A stretch of DNA of 64,000 nucleotides from Escarpia spicata (Eukaryota > Annelida > Polychaeta > Sabellida > Siboglinidae), in the NCBI GenBank assembly GCA_963995525.1, contig OZ023206.1, positions 23,530,277 to 23,594,276 on the forward strand, read 5' to 3'. Positions within the stretch are counted from its first letter, which is position 1; every line of letters begins with the position of its first letter. The notes below the pieces were generated by a model. It ran no database searches, was not told the DNA's origin, and saw only the letters and a program-made list of their open reading frames with translations. Positions 1 to 13,866 of this stretch are shown in pieces. A program made the position numbers and the translations under genes.

Positions 1-65
1 TCTTGGTGTTAAAACATACAGTCACATCAAACATACCACGAACTTACCATAATAAATAAATAAAT
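1..65 (+). repeat. Dispersed short repeat, copy 1
   Basis: These 65 bases recur in the same orientation at 23264-23330 with about 10% difference. Both copies end in an ATAA-rich tail. Copy 1 sits at the 3' side of the minus-strand DIRS-like RT fragment, so it may be part of that element or of another element abutting it. The window edge hides the rest. Confidence 0.6.
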
Positions 66-119
66 ATCGTTAAACAATAAAAGCATGCAGGAACAGTTGC
101 CATGATTGTAATTCAGCAC

Positions 120-720
120 GTGCTTCGTGATTGACTGTCACACAGTGATGGGAACGATATATTCCAAAGTTACGAGCAGTCTGAGAAGTGATTGTAATTC
201 ACGTAAAGTAACTTTGCGTATCTTAACCATCGAATCGAATAATGACATAGCTTTCGCAATTTTCTCATCAGGCAACCGAAGTTTCATCTTATCAGTATCA
301 ACTTCAATGCCAGACACGATTTGAAAAGTAAATGGCAGACAATGTTTGCCCTTGTTTAAAGGAATTTCCCACGTGCTGTGATAAAAGTTCAAAGGACAAT
401 AGTGAATCCATGCAGATTGAGGTACACGCTGGGCCAACGAAAATGTAGTCATACAGGAGATGGGTCACATCAACTATCCCAAAACGTTCTTGCAAAATCC
501 ATTGGATGGCACCGCTGAATTTTTCGTAAGTCTGGCAACTGACTGAAGAACCGATGGGAAGAACTTTGTCATAGTAATACTTGTCGTCCGACATAATCCC
601 CAATAAAGGGTTATCTTGCGGTTTTATGGGAGTGATCCGAAAAGCGTCCTGAATACCAGCTTTAGCAATGAGACTGTGTGGGCCATAAAAATGACCAATT
701 CCACAACCGAAAATCCGTCT
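120..720 (-). pseudogene. DIRS-like retrotransposon reverse transcriptase fragment, frameshifted
   Basis: Read on the minus strand from about 715 downwards, this is the palm region of a tyrosine-recombinase (DIRS-type) retrotransposon RT. Visible blocks are KAGIQDAFRITPI, a DDKYYYDKVLPIGSS stretch typical of this family, QIVSGIEVDTDKMKLRLPDE, and the RNase H-side block KVTLRELQSLL. One reading frame covers 603-304 and a second 452-138, so a frameshift lies near 350-370. The region after 138 that would follow in the family (RNase H, tyrosine recombinase) is not seen. The catalytic aspartate pair is degraded (LLYDYIFVG). It is a dead copy. The family call rests on motif recognition only. Confidence 0.75.
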
Positions 721-744
721 ATCAGGAAACCTGCTGCCTCCGTG

Positions 745-1128
745 TCATAGACGGTAGTGTGACAGCACCTTACTGTTTATGGGTGTTGGGACCTTGGGCG
801 GGTCGTTGTCGACCGCCACGCCAGGGGACGAACTGTTGTGTACCCGACTACCCGTGTAGGTAGAACGGGCCCCACAGCGATTTGAAAGGTGTTCGCCGGA
901 ACATCTGGCATAGGTATGCTTGTATGGGCAAGCTGCTTTGTTGCTTACGCCGGAATGCTCAAACCGAACGCACTGGCGTGACTTTAAGTGACGCATTTTC
1001 AGATGGGGATGACCTCCGGTGAGTTGCGCAGTCCGAAACAAATTAACATTGGATGGCGCGTTCTTTTTTAAACATTGAAATCTCAAATCCCAATGGATGT
1101 GTTCAAAACTATGGGATTGGATATGCAT
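745..1128 (-). pseudogene. DIRS-like element, gag-type zinc-finger region (fragment)
   Basis: The minus-strand frame contains CVRFEHSG followed by CPYKHTYARCSGEHLSNRC. This matches the cysteine/histidine knuckle seen at the end of ORF1 in DIRS-like elements (C-x-R-F then C-x-Y-x-H, C-x-G-x-H, C). It lies just upstream, in transcription sense, of the RT fragment at 720-120 and in the same orientation, which supports one degraded element. No intact start, and flanking sequence in this frame is not recognisable. Confidence 0.55.
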
Positions 1129-1412
1129 GTCACTTCGGAAATTTCCAAGACAACCCCCCTAAATTCAGGGCCATGTCAAATATGTCAGACATGTGCTTAA
1201 ACAAGCCAGGTGCTCACTGTGGGAACCGCTCTGCCAGTACAGTGGCGTACACACAAAAAGCAGAAGACCACTGAGCGATGGTGGTGATAGGTTTGACATT
1301 GGGAGTCTTGACCGCAGACAAGTGGGATTCGCGTTGGCCGGGTATCACCTGCAACGACACCTGTTGTTGCTACTAGTCGGTTGATCCATCATCCAGCAGT
1401 ATGCGAGACAAA

Positions 1413-1809
1413 TTAACGTATTTGCCACTCACCCCACCCCCAGCAAGCCACTAAGTTTTTGCTCAGCGTCACCGATTCATCGGAGGTGGTATCGGAATCT
1501 GGTGGCATGGTGAGAGAACCGGTATCCGGAACAGAGGAAGACGGGAAGGGATGGTTGGCTGCCTGTTCACCAACAGGCGGTGGCACTGGCCGCAGACGCC
1601 CTGACTGCTCCAGTCGTGAGAGCACGGCTGCAGCAATAGCGTCTGGTGTCATCCCCGAAGCCACCTCCTGCAGTACCCGTGGCCGGAGCAGATCGACGTC
1701 TCCCACGTGCAGGTGTCCTAGCATCAGTGGTCGAGCGTGCAGTACGACGCTTTGCCTTGGCAATACCACTTCTGGGTGTCTGCGATGTAGCCCGCTCCCT
1801 TGGTGCCAT
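1413..1809 (-). pseudogene. DIRS-like element ORF1 N-terminal part, frameshifted
   Basis: An ATG at 1809 (minus) opens a basic start, MAPRERATSQTPRSG, rich in Ala, Arg and Pro. A second frame then takes over near 1690 with PDAIAAAVLSRLEQSG and an acidic Ser/Pro tail. A basic N-terminus followed by an Ala-rich helix is the usual look of DIRS-like ORF1 starts. Same orientation and order as the zinc finger and RT below it. Homology is weak and the call depends on context. Confidence 0.4.
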
Positions 1810-2269
1810 CTTCAACAGGATGTGAGAACAACAGCATAGCCCAATTAACGATAATACGGTCAGGAGCGAAATGCGATAATGCAATTGTGTGTAGCAAAGC
1901 CACCACGACTGGTCGCGCTGTGTGATGTAACTGACGTATACAAATAATGCAGTCAAGCTATTACACAACAAGAAGCACAGCTTAGAGTCACAACTGAATA
2001 ACCGCTAGGTAAGGTATATAATCGCGACCAAAACATTAGTCATTATGTTTATTAAACGCGTGAAGCCAGACATATAGGTGATTGGAAGTGAACTGACAGT
2101 CCCGTTGATCAACCATGTGAACAAGGCACATTGTTGTGAGGAGCCAACAACTAACAGTATAAACCTGGTACCCTAAGGCACTAGGGCAAATTGGAATAGC
2201 GCAGAAAAGTATAACCTGGCAGATTCCCACGGATAAACAGGCTGATATAAATAATCAGGTAAAGCCATA

Positions 2270-2530
2270 ATAACCGACTAATAAGTGTTTTCCTGGCAGA
2301 TCAATAACCAGAGCAGAATGTAATTCACACTGGTAACAGGTGCAAACTTGGCGGAGCAGAGTGAAGCCGACTGATAAACGTAACCTGGCTCGTAGTGACC
2401 AGGGACAAATGTAATACACACTGTTAACAGGTACAAACCTGGCGAAGCGGTGAAAAGCCGACTGAAAACTGTAACTTGGCACATAGTGGCCACACTGTTA
2501 ACAGGTACCGACTACAAACCAGTCGTTGAG
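2270..2530. repeat. Short tandem repeat, ~80-90 bp period, about 3 copies
   Basis: The phrase CACACTGKTAACAGGT recurs near 2327, 2417 and 2490. It is followed by a similar CAAACYTGGCG block in the first two copies and preceded by GTAACCTGGC-like blocks. Copies are diverged. The overlapping minus-strand frames with repeated Ser-Val-Gly-Phe phrases are by-products of this repeat. Confidence 0.6.
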
Positions 2531-2769
2531 CAGTGAGCGGCCGGCACATCAGTGTAACAAGGCAGAACAGTGACCCGGGCCGAAGGTAAAAAAAACTGTG
2601 TTGTGACACACGGGATGTACAACAGTGTTTTGAGAGCGGGATCGTATTACATCGGGGATAGTGTCAGAGGGATGGGGTGACAGAATGAGTTGTATCGAAC
2701 GACGGGAAGGAGGGGCAGCAACGTAAACAAATAAGCACGCAGGACGAGACGTTGTGTGCCTCGCTTAGC

Positions 2770-3054
2770 CTACCATCTGGCTAAAAATAGCACTCCTCGA
2801 CGAATCGAGCGGAAATAAAGGCGTTCGCCCTTTGTGTTTAAATGAGTCCCGTCGCTGCTCAACGTGGAATACGGGTCAATGAATATCCCACAGTGCTTCC
2901 AAAAATGTATCAGTGGGAAGAATGCTATCAACCGACGTAATTCGCTGTTGACGTTATCGACTAACCGATTATAATCGAGGCGCAACGGATGTCGATCTGA
3001 GCCTCCCGTCTTCGAATATTGTACTCTATATAACAACTGACAGTTTACCACCAT
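2770..3054 (-). pseudogene. SGNH-hydrolase C-terminal fragment, retroelement type
   Basis: This 94-codon minus-strand frame ends with DGTHLNTKGERLYFRSIRRG, the C-terminal Asp-x-x-His block of SGNH/GDSL hydrolases. It is preceded by a YNRLVDNVNSELRRLI helix as in the SGNH domains carried by many invertebrate retroelements. The N-terminal nucleophile block (GDS) is not present upstream, so the domain is truncated. It lies upstream, in the same orientation, of the DIRS-like pieces at 120-1809 and may belong to the same element. A separate insertion cannot be excluded. Confidence 0.6.
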
Positions 3055-3484
3055 GAGCTACGCCACCTATAGATCAATGGAATGGCGGGCAACTTGCAAA
3101 ATGTATCTTGCCAAGAGAGTAGGTTCGCACGTGGTGCAATTCAAATCGTTTTTTTCCGCCAATTTGCAAAAGGAGGCAGTCAAAGGAATGACAAAAAAAC
3201 TGTCGCTGATGACCGCTTGTGCGAAAGGCAAGCGGGCCCCAGATAGACCTCGTACATCCAAAACTACCGACAGTGGATCAAGTCCCGCATTCCTGACGCC
3301 GTGTGTATGGCAGTACAGCAGGAATTTATGGACAAACTATGTCCAAGGAATAATACCCGCTTGGGACGAATTAAACTATGTTCGGCCATTCGTCGACAGA
3401 GAGACCAGCACAATGACGCTTCAACAAAGAGCATCAAAGAGAATAAATTATCAAACAATCGCCTCGGCTTTTAAATCACCGTGA
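3053..3484 (+). other. Unrecognised 143-codon open frame
   Basis: An ATG at 3053 opens 143 codons on the plus strand, diverging from the SGNH fragment with a 2-base overlap. The predicted protein is basic, with no recognised domain, signal peptide or membrane segment. No splice context was identified. It is more likely chance or retroelement debris than a gene. Confidence 0.15.
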
Positions 3485-3880
3485 AGTTTACACTATATAA
3501 AACCGAACATAGAAATAAACACAACGTCAAAGTGAAGATGTGAAGCGTGCAAAGCAAAGCGTAAAACAGTATTATAGCACACTACATGAACAGAACTGAA
3601 AAAGAAGATTGACAAAAGTAACGAAGAAATCCACATATGCTACGAGTGAGAATGTCGATGCGACGGTCCTCTCACGTGATCGTGTGGTGTCGGATCGTTA
3701 AGGGGTTGTCTCATATCTTTGCTGCCAGCCGTGCATGGAGTACTGCCATTAAATTATTCCCTAGCAAAGACATAGACGCATATCTGTCTGTTTACAGAAG
3801 TTTGTACTTGTGAACGGCAGTTGGGTGCAGTACGTCTACTCGTTCTAGGGGTGAACATGGAGATTTATGGGATGAAGATG
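3485..3880. other. Intergenic, nothing recognised
   Basis: About 400 bases of mixed composition follow the unrecognised frame. No open frame, repeat or RNA gene was recognised. Confidence 0.4.
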
Positions 3881-3884
3881 TCAT

Positions 3885-4590
3885 AATCGTAGTCATCGTC
3901 AGCCTGATGTCATCTTCGTATTCACCATATTAGTCGTTATCGTCATCGGCATAACTACCATCATCATCATTATCACTAATACGACCCTTTAATTTCTTCA
4001 TCTTCCTCCTTCTATATACCGTTTTCTTAATAATATATCATTCTCATCATCAACGTTTCGACATTCATCATCGTCATCATCGTTTCAAACAATCAAACGT
4101 AAATCGTTTCAAATAGTCAGTCAAAGAATCTACGCAAGCGCAAGCAATATATATCTGACAACTAAAACAGGACGTCTTCCTGCTTATAAAGCAAATAAAA
4201 TGTTTTGACTGGCGGGGCAGATCTTTGAAGTGGCACAAGCGAATCCTACCCACCCCGGTAGTTTGAAAAGCGAACATGCTTCTGATATATATGTATATCT
4301 AAAACATAAAGTCTTTTTGGTTATAAAGTGTAAATAACAAATGTTCTTGACAATACAAAACAGTACACCAGTTAAACAGGTTCAACAGAAACACAAACAA
4401 TGCAGGTTCTCATACAACTACAGATGTATTTTGAAGTTGTGTAAGGTAGAACACGATAGCATCATAATTAGATCTGCCTACTGGCATACAAACGGCTATC
4501 GCATGAAAAATCAGTAAAACATTTCAGCAATGGTGTGTTTTTACCTTTTGAAATTTGCATGAATCGATTAGTACCGTATTAATATGTGTT
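3885..4590 (+). repeat. Dispersed repeat family A, copy 1
   Basis: An ATC/CAT-rich segment (3885-4080) is followed by blocks that recur near 29.1-29.8 kb, 29.9-30.7 kb and 33.8-34.2 kb. Shared phrases include AGTACACMARTTAA with CAACAGAAACACAAACAATG (4365-4405), ATCATAATTAGATCTGCCTA (4460-4480) and CAGCAATGGTGT with TTTTTACCTTTTGAAAT. No coding potential. Probably a non-autonomous mobile element. Its ends are not defined here. Confidence 0.7.
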
Positions 4591-4599
4591 CCATTTTTA

Positions 4600-6560
4600 A
4601 TAATGTTATACTTTTAAAGAGTGGTTCTGTGTGAGCATTATATTTGCTTACACTAATAATTCGGACAAGTTTCTTTTGAAGTTTCTGAATTCTGTCACAT
4701 TTTAACCCTAAGCGTTAATGCCGTAGTTTACGTTTGGCAATGTTAGTGTGTTGTACAATACGATATTTACATTAAGAGATAATAACAATTATAGTATATT
4801 TAAGACACCTAGCGTTCTTAAAATCCTATTTGAAACTGTTTCAATGTGACCTTTCCAGTTACATTGTTCATTGAACGTTATTCAAAGAAAGTTAAATTCT
4901 GTCTCTCTCTCTCAATAGTATTGTTATCTATGCTTAGTAATGGTTAAGTCATGCTTTTTCTCCTAGCTGTTTTGAAGAGCATATACGTAGTTTTGTTTAG
5001 GTTAAGAGATAATTTGTTAATTTTGAGCCATGCTTTGGAAAGGTCCGGATAAATATTTATAGGAATTTCAATTATATCCGCGTGTGTCATTATCCTATCG
5101 GTTTATGCAAATTCAGTGCTATGTTCCGTTCTAAATCCATATTGGTTTTCGATCAAAATATTTTGCGTTTTGAAAACTTAATCTAGCTGGTTGTAAATTA
5201 TATATTCACCTACTTTTTATATAACTGGTAAGAGTTATTTTTTTTGTAATTGGTGAATTGGGTATCGTCACCTTTTTAAAAATTGAAATTACGTCGGCGA
5301 TTATAAGTTTATCAGGGAATATACCAGTAGCTAGTAGTTGATTGGTAGTTAGTGTTAATGATTATATTACTGCAGGTTTTAACTAATTTTAATAATCGTG
5401 ACGAAATACCATCATACCCACAACTTGTGTTTGGATGCATGTTATCTATTGTTTTAAATATAGTTTCTTCGTGAATACTTTCAAACTTGAATGGTTTGGT
5501 GTACTGCTCATTGAGATAGTACCTGTGATTTCCGTTTATAGGATTACTAACTCGTTTGGGCAAATTTGGGCTAATATTGGTAAAATAAGTATTAAATGTG
5601 TTTCCAATAACTGTCTTGTTTGTGATACTTTCGCCTTTATATATAAATGATTTAGGAAACGTTTTCGTTTCGCGGGTTCTAGACAGAATATCGCTTATAG
5701 TTTCCCATGTTTTGTAATGGTATTTTTGTACTAATTAAAACAAGATTCATAATGCAGTTGTTTGGATGTTCGTATGTTTTTTTTTAAAGAATGCTGTTAA
5801 AAGTTATCAGGTTCGTCCGAATTGGTGAATGTTCTGGTGAATCAAGCAAAGTCATTTTAGCTTCTTATACAACTTGTCCCTGTATGGTGTTCATTTGAAA
5901 AGACCAAGTGTAATCCATGTTGAATTTTTATGTTGATTTTTTAACTTAACTATTTTGCATCGCATGTGTTTCTTTTTTTGCGCATTTGATAGATTCGTAT
6001 AAAATGTCATAATTTATGCTTGGATCAGCAGATGGCGATTGATTAAGTTTATTATAAATGTCTGTTAAGGTGATTTCATTGATGAATTTCGAAGTTGCTT
6101 CTTGATTTTGAATATTAATTTTAATACATTTAGGTGGTAGTTCTTTGTAGGGACTGTGTTTAGAAAGGTAAATGGTATGGTCCGATAATTGTTTCGTTAG
6201 AATACATGATTTTTGTGTTATTGTAGGATCGGGTAATCTACCAAACACGTTATCTATTAGAGTTCCATTACTATTTGAAATTATTGCGGAGAGTGTAATA
6301 TCGGCGTAAAAGCTGTAATATTAAAAAAAAACAAAAAAAACATTAAAAACCTCTTTTTCGTTTATTTTAAGAAGGCTAATATTGAAATCACCAGCAATAA
6401 TGATGTCGGATTTCCTTTGTGAAAGATGAGATAATTGGTGTGAATTCACTAATAAACTGTTGATTATTTTCGTTGAGGTATCTTGGAGATCAATCAATAT
6501 TTATAATTATAATATCTTTTAAGTGCCCACCTCCAGTTATTTTCATAAATTGTCCTTCCC
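4600..6560 (-). pseudogene. Jockey-like non-LTR retrotransposon ORF2 (endonuclease and RT), decayed
   Basis: Read on the minus strand this holds an apurinic-type endonuclease followed by an RT, all broken by stops and shifts. The endonuclease shows DIIIAGDFNISLL near 6400, a TLIDNVF-type block near 6245 and LSDHTIYL near 6175. The fingers region has TIDNMHPNTSCGYDGISSRL near 5420. Next come DKLIIADVISIFKKGDD near 5270, NILIENQYGFR near 5140, and a thumb-like block with NEQCNWKGHI near 4865 and LYNTLTLPNVNYGIN near 4735. Order and orientation are those of Jockey/CR1-group ORF2. The YADD block is not clearly preserved. An old, dead copy. Confidence 0.75.
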
Positions 6561-7060
6561 AGTGTTGAAACTGAATTAGCGACAGGATTGCCTTGAGGTT
6601 GAGTTTGTTGTTTAAATAAAGCCCGTGTTTATTGCTACATGTTTTGCCTTGTGTGGTGCAATGGTATCCCTCAAATTGAAGGTGTGATAAATCGTCGTTA
6701 TTTTATTCTGGCAATAGGAAGTTAGCAAACTCCATGCTGTGTAGTATGTCACCATACATGTTATCACACAAGAAATGCATATCTGTTCAACGATAATAAT
6801 AAACAGATCAGAAATATATAGAAAAAACAAAAAAACATGATGAACAAGACGTGTCGTGAACGGACATATCCGGACTGACCTTCTAAACAGAGAGCCTTCC
6901 TTCTCTTCAAAACATATTGACAATGTAAATATAATAAAACAAGAACTGCGTGTGTAGCAGTATCATCACAAGAAGTGTGTCCCGTTTTTGATGCACATTC
7001 TTTACAAATAAAGTTAGCACTGCTGCCAGCTTGCGGGGTACAGTTAGACTGGTGAGTTTT
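6560..7060. other. AT-rich spacer, nothing recognised
   Basis: Between the Jockey-like remnant and the inverted repeat arm at 7063 no coding region is supported. The minus-strand frames here start in the adjacent AC repeat and are artefacts. Confidence 0.4.
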
Positions 7061-7062
7061 TG

Positions 7063-8290
<1,228 letters not shown>

Positions 8291-8293
8291 TAT

Positions 8294-8429
8294 ATGTGTG
8301 TGTGTGTGTGCGTGTGCGTGTGCGTGTGTGTGTGTGTGTGTGCGTGTGCGTGTGCGAGTGCGTGTGTGTGTGTCATAATGTGTGTGTGTGTGTGTGTTTG
8401 TGTGTGTGTTTGTGTGTGTGTCACACTGT

Positions 8430-8519
<90 letters not shown>

Positions 8520-8590
8520 CATTGTGTGTGTGTGTGTGTGAGCGCGCGCGCGCGTGTGTGTGTGTGCATGTGTGCGTGTGTTTGTGTGTG
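8294..8590. repeat. Compound (TG)n microsatellite with TGCG and TTTG interruptions
   Basis: About 300 bases of TG repeat interrupted by GTGCG, CATAATG, TTTG, CACACTG and CGCGCG units. The longest pure stretch is roughly 8428-8517. Confidence 0.97.
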
Positions 8591-8745
8591 GCCGCAACTG
8601 GGGAGAGGGGTGACTACGAAAACGTATCGGTGAGTCTCAAGACGGTATGTACGAAATAAACGAGATTTTAACAATTGCTGCTGTGGGTTGACGATCCGGG
8701 TGCTTGTAGCTCGACTGTCAGAAATGTCGACGGAAATTACGTAGT

Positions 8746-8824
8746 TCCAAAACAGGACAAATGTCGTGCATGTCACACAGCCCCCACACGGCCCCCAGAC
8801 GACAGCCATTTCAGATTCTCAAAA
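8746..8824 (-). repeat. Inverted ~80-bp repeat, right arm
   Basis: Reverse complement of 7063-7140, starting GTTCCAAAACAGGACAAATG. In this copy no AC run follows the motif at the end where the left copy has 58 AC units. Confidence 0.8.
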
Positions 8825-10285
8825 GCCCTCCATTCTAATTGAGCCCTGCAAGGCTGGCCAAAAATCCACCTTCACGCTTCAAAATATGTCTATTTGCACC
8901 CCGGCCCCCTTCAGGCTCTCCTAACAAACTTCAGACTCGCCAAAACAAAACTCCATCTCAAAATCAACCCCATCCCTTCCCCTAAACATTGGGGGTGCTA
9001 ATCATATATCCAGCCCACAAAGCCCTATGGTTTTGACGCATACGGTTTATGAACATTTATTATAGCCGACACAGTTGATTTCCATATGTATGGTGAATTT
9101 GGGCCAGTGATTTTAGCCCAGTCTTAAGTGACTTTTTTGAATCAGTATTATGGGTGATCTCATTCCAGAGTGGGCTAGATAAATGTGAGACTTAACAAGG
9201 GATGTGAAAAAATATTATACGAGAATCATAGATTTTAAAACATGTCATTAGCATTGCTCAACTGTCTGCCTGTCGGTCACCCAATAACGTGATGTGCATT
9301 AATAACTTAATATCTATGTAACTGTTAAACCACGTAATTATCACAAATCTGACAAAATTCACGTGGCCATGGGACACAAGGAAATCCAAAAAATTGGGGT
9401 GATATAATCACCATTTAATTGTAAAGTGGGCGAAATTAACTGGGCCGAATTCATCATGGGCCGAAGTCACGAACAACGATATAGCCGGTAGGGGATATGA
9501 GCACGAATATGTAATTATGTAATTTCTATGGCTTATATTGTTGAGTATGCACATTCTTTGTTGCAACGCAACATTTGTTTTTTTTATTTATGATTTTTAA
9601 AAATATATTAAACTATTCCATGACATTCCATGTATATCTGAATGTAGTTTTGCCCGAATTAAACTGCATTACCAGGTAATATTATTTCCATGAATAGTAG
9701 AACAACCTACATACATAATCAATACAATAATAATAATGTCCTTAGTTTGGCATGCATACAACACATGTATGCTTGTAAGATATTATACGGTATGTATATT
9801 TCTGAGCATATGTACACAGAACACTAAACATTTGCATCGTTTTTTTTAAGGTTTGGTTGCACTTTCTTTATTCATTACAGATAATATCGCATACAAAATC
9901 TATGTTAAATTCGATGTATTGACATGTAAAGTGTTGTTCAAGTTCTAATATAATTACTAATAATTTGTTATGTCTGTGTTGTCTGTTTAATATACATTTT
10001 TGTCTGTTTTATAAACATTTCTACCTTATTTTAATTATTTTTTAATTATTTAGAATATATATATATATTTAACATGTATTTATTATCTTTATAATTATAT
10101 AGTTTATTTTAATTTTGATATATTCTCATATATTTCAATTTATTTATTATCATTAACATAACTTACACATTAGATGATGTAAATGTATTGTAAACATCAC
10201 CGAATAGGTTATCCCGATTTATAACAAATGGGTCTTGTATTAGTATCATCATATTATGTCAAAAGTTTGCATATCTAACTGATAT
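8825..10285. other. AT-rich intergenic stretch
   Basis: No open frame with recognised homology. 8825-9000 is Cys/Pro-rich if translated on the minus strand but has no motif. From 9540 to 10280 the sequence is strongly AT-rich with short poly-T and ATAT tracts. Nothing else is supported. Confidence 0.4.
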
Positions 10286-10289
10286 ATAT

Positions 10290-10640
10290 ATAACAAACTG
10301 TACAGAATGGGAACTGCTTTTCGGCTGCACTGCCAACTTTATTTAGTGTTCCCCAGGGTTCTGTTCTTGGTCTTTTGCTTTTTGCTCTTTACACCACGCC
10401 ACTAAGCTCTGTTATACAAAGACAACTTGGATCATCATCTTTGTGCTGATGATACTCAGATATATACATTTCGTTGGCTACATCGGACACAAATTGTTTC
10501 CTTAACCAACTTAGTGATTGCCTCCAAGATATCTTCCACTGGATGACTGACAGCAACTTGTAATTAAATGCAAATAAAACTAAATTGATCATTATTGGTA
10601 CTCCAATACAGCGTAGTAAACTTGATGTTTTTCCGTATGC
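10290..10640 (+). pseudogene. L2/CR1-type reverse transcriptase fragment
   Basis: The plus strand encodes the core RT palm of an L2-like LINE with small breaks. It shows a VPQGSVLG block followed by LLFALYTTPLSSVI (10355-10420), a shifted ADDTQIYI catalytic block (10445-10470), then LSDCLQDIFHWMTDSNL and LNANKTKLIIIGTP (10515-10605). A TAA interrupts SNL-LNAN. Sequence before and after no longer matches the family, so this is a short 5'- and 3'-truncated relic. Confidence 0.8.
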
Positions 10641-11098
10641 GTATTTTGAATCAGCATATTGGCAAGGCCATCGAAAACGAGACACTTGAAAAAGTGCTGT
10701 AGCCGGCCGTTTTCGTGGTCGTTATAGGGGGGCCTATGTAAAATGCATATATATTTCCACCTCCAATGGCTAGAAGACATCATGAGGATTAAAATAATGT
10801 ATAGTTTTACGTTACAGAATTACGAACGCATGCATGAGGCACAAGTGTGCGTTTTCGCATGTCGCTGGCAACACTCCGACTACTATCACTGTACAACTTA
10901 TTAAATGACTTATTATAAAAGTGCCTCATGTGTTTATGTAATACAAAGTGTTGATTTTTTATGGTATAAATAAATCACCTGCAGTACAGAATTATGTGTA
11001 TGTGCTCTTGAGTAGCTTGTCGCCGAAATCATGCGATTTACGTTACGCTGTTCAAATCACACGTAGTTGCAAAATGTTATTGCAATCTAATAACATAG
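10641..11098. other. Intergenic, nothing recognised
   Basis: Plain sequence between the L2-like relic and the large AC array. No feature recognised. Confidence 0.4.
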
Positions 11099-11370
<272 letters not shown>

Positions 11371-12155
11371 GTGTAATTCAGCTTCTGACACGAAGGGAAG
11401 ATGATACACCAATAAATTAGTCGGCGTATTCGTATATATGTCGAGCAAAATTTGGAACCTGACGCGTCATAACTAACGCCACAGCTTTGCGCTTATTGGT
11501 CAAACATCTCCTCATGGGCATGTTTCCCTTTAACACTTTGCGTGTTTTATGTTCAGTCTAGTAGAGCGACCCGCAACGAACCGATGACCATCCATGACGG
11601 ACCAAGTACGCAGCTCCTTGACCGGATCAATCGCCAAATACAGCTGCCGCCCTCAACCAAGCCTTGTAGTTAGACCAAATGTCTTAAGTAATCTTCGTCC
11701 TTAACATAAGGTTGTCTGTTCCTCGTGTTTAAAATATAATGTCCAAAACTAAAATATGTTAAGGCATAATGTCAAAATTGCGTTTAATAAACTCGAGACA
11801 CTGTTCGTAAATAGATTGTTTACCTCCGACATGTAAACGAAACACTCCGATTGTAGACCACTCTTTTGGCAGTTTACCGGACGCATCATGACTTAACCAC
11901 AAGACCTTTAATATTCAGTGCGGACACGGACGTTATTACCACCCTGGTTAATTGAGAAACGAAACAGACAATTTCTTTTAAAACGGATGCCATATGTAAT
12001 CGGTTGCTAAACCGGATGTTAAACCTGATGTATTTAACCCCATGCCATTTATAACTGGACTGTATACATTATATCCACAGTTTGCCCATTACAAACCAAT
12101 CGAGGCCAATGTGGCAGACTAATTCACGCTTGTACTAATTTTAAGAATAAAACTA
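11371..12155. other. Intergenic, nothing recognised
   Basis: Some short repeated phrases of the type AACCGGATGTTAAACCTGATG near 12010, but no gene or mobile-element motif was recognised. Confidence 0.4.
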
Positions 12156-12159
12156 GTGA

Positions 12160-12610
<451 letters not shown>

Positions 12611-12954
12611 TACGTTGAGTGCGTACGCGCGCTTTCCCTGTTATCACCACCGGCCATCCTCGCCAACCAGGGGATCTCCCTGATTACACCCGTCTCAATA
12701 TCCCTGTATACCTGCCAACTCTGTTTTAATTCCGGGAGATACATCAGCGCTGTCTCGTTTCCCTGTCTCTCGGACCTTGACATCGAAAGACAGGGGAGGG
12801 GTGTGACAAGAACGAGACAAATAAATTAACTGGTCGGGAAAACATGGCACGAACTAAGCTGGCTTAACATATTTACGGCTGGAGGAAATGTGCTGACGCG
12901 ATACACACGGAATGGTGAATGAATGGTGTATGAGATAACTACACAGTGGATTCA

Positions 12955-13025
12955 GGACATAACCCCACTATGACATAACCCTACTGGACAATACACAACT
13001 GGACATAACCTCACTCGGACATAAA
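12955..13025 (-). repeat. Inverted minisatellite, left arm (unit GGACATAACCYCACT)
   Basis: About four to five copies of a 14-17 bp unit GGACATAACCCCACT. They are the reverse complement of the units at 13111-13298, with an unrelated spacer of about 85 bases between. Confidence 0.85.
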
Positions 13026-13110
13026 CACTCTCATTAATGCAACTTTTGAAAAAAATCTCACTTTTGTAATAATTCTTTAGCACTATAACACAAAATTGTA
13101 CAACAAGTAC

Positions 13111-13298
13111 TATGTCCGGGTGGGGTTAAGTCCGAGTGGTGTTTATGTCCGGATAGGGTTATGTCCCAGTGGTATTATGTCCGGGTGGGGTTATGTCCGA
13201 GTGGGGTATGTCCAGTACGGTTGTGTCCGGATGGGGTTATATCCAGGTGAGGTTATGTCCGAGTGGGTTTATGTCCAGTGCGGTTATGTCCTAGTGGA
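13111..13298 (+). repeat. Inverted minisatellite, right arm (unit GTCCGAGTGGGGTTAT)
   Basis: About twelve copies of a ~16-bp unit TGTCCGGGTGGGGTTA with variants. Opposite orientation to the left arm, so the locus could fold into a long imperfect hairpin. The plus-strand frame (Tyr-Val-Arg-Val-Gly phrases) is a by-product. Confidence 0.9.
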
Positions 13299-13865
13299 GG
13301 TTTTAACAGGTTTTTTTCCCTTTACCCTATGCAATAGAATATGGATGTGCACGTACTCATAACACTCTAACGTCAGAAGAACAGGCACAGTGAAACCGTA
13401 GTTTTGACATTTCTCTGATAGACGGATTGATTGATAATTTTGTTTTCACTCGGTAACATTCTTCGTTTACACTATTTTCGATGGCTGAGCCATTCACGCA
13501 TCATTTGCATCAAGCATACAACACGTATTAACAAAGGTACAAAGGATACATATCACAGATTGACGAGGTCTCCGTAACTAGATGGCTCGAGTCTAGTAGG
13601 GTAAACAACACAACAAGGAACAATGGAAATTTTATGAATTTAATAATAACGATAAAAAACAACATTTACCCTCTTATTCTACCTTATCTCTGCTCTGATC
13701 GTTAGCTATCTAAGGCGAAGCTATCCACAGCTAATCCTTAATACTCGAATAAAAAATTGTAACTGGATAGCTCGTTCAAAAATAACTAATTACTATTAGC
13801 ACTCTCAAGGAAACTTCGAATGTCAATGCATTGCAAGTTCTGGTCCGCTCGAACTCAAGTAAGTA
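13299..13865. other. Intergenic, nothing recognised
   Basis: AT-rich spacer with no recognised gene or repeat. Confidence 0.4.
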
Positions 13866-13866
13866 A

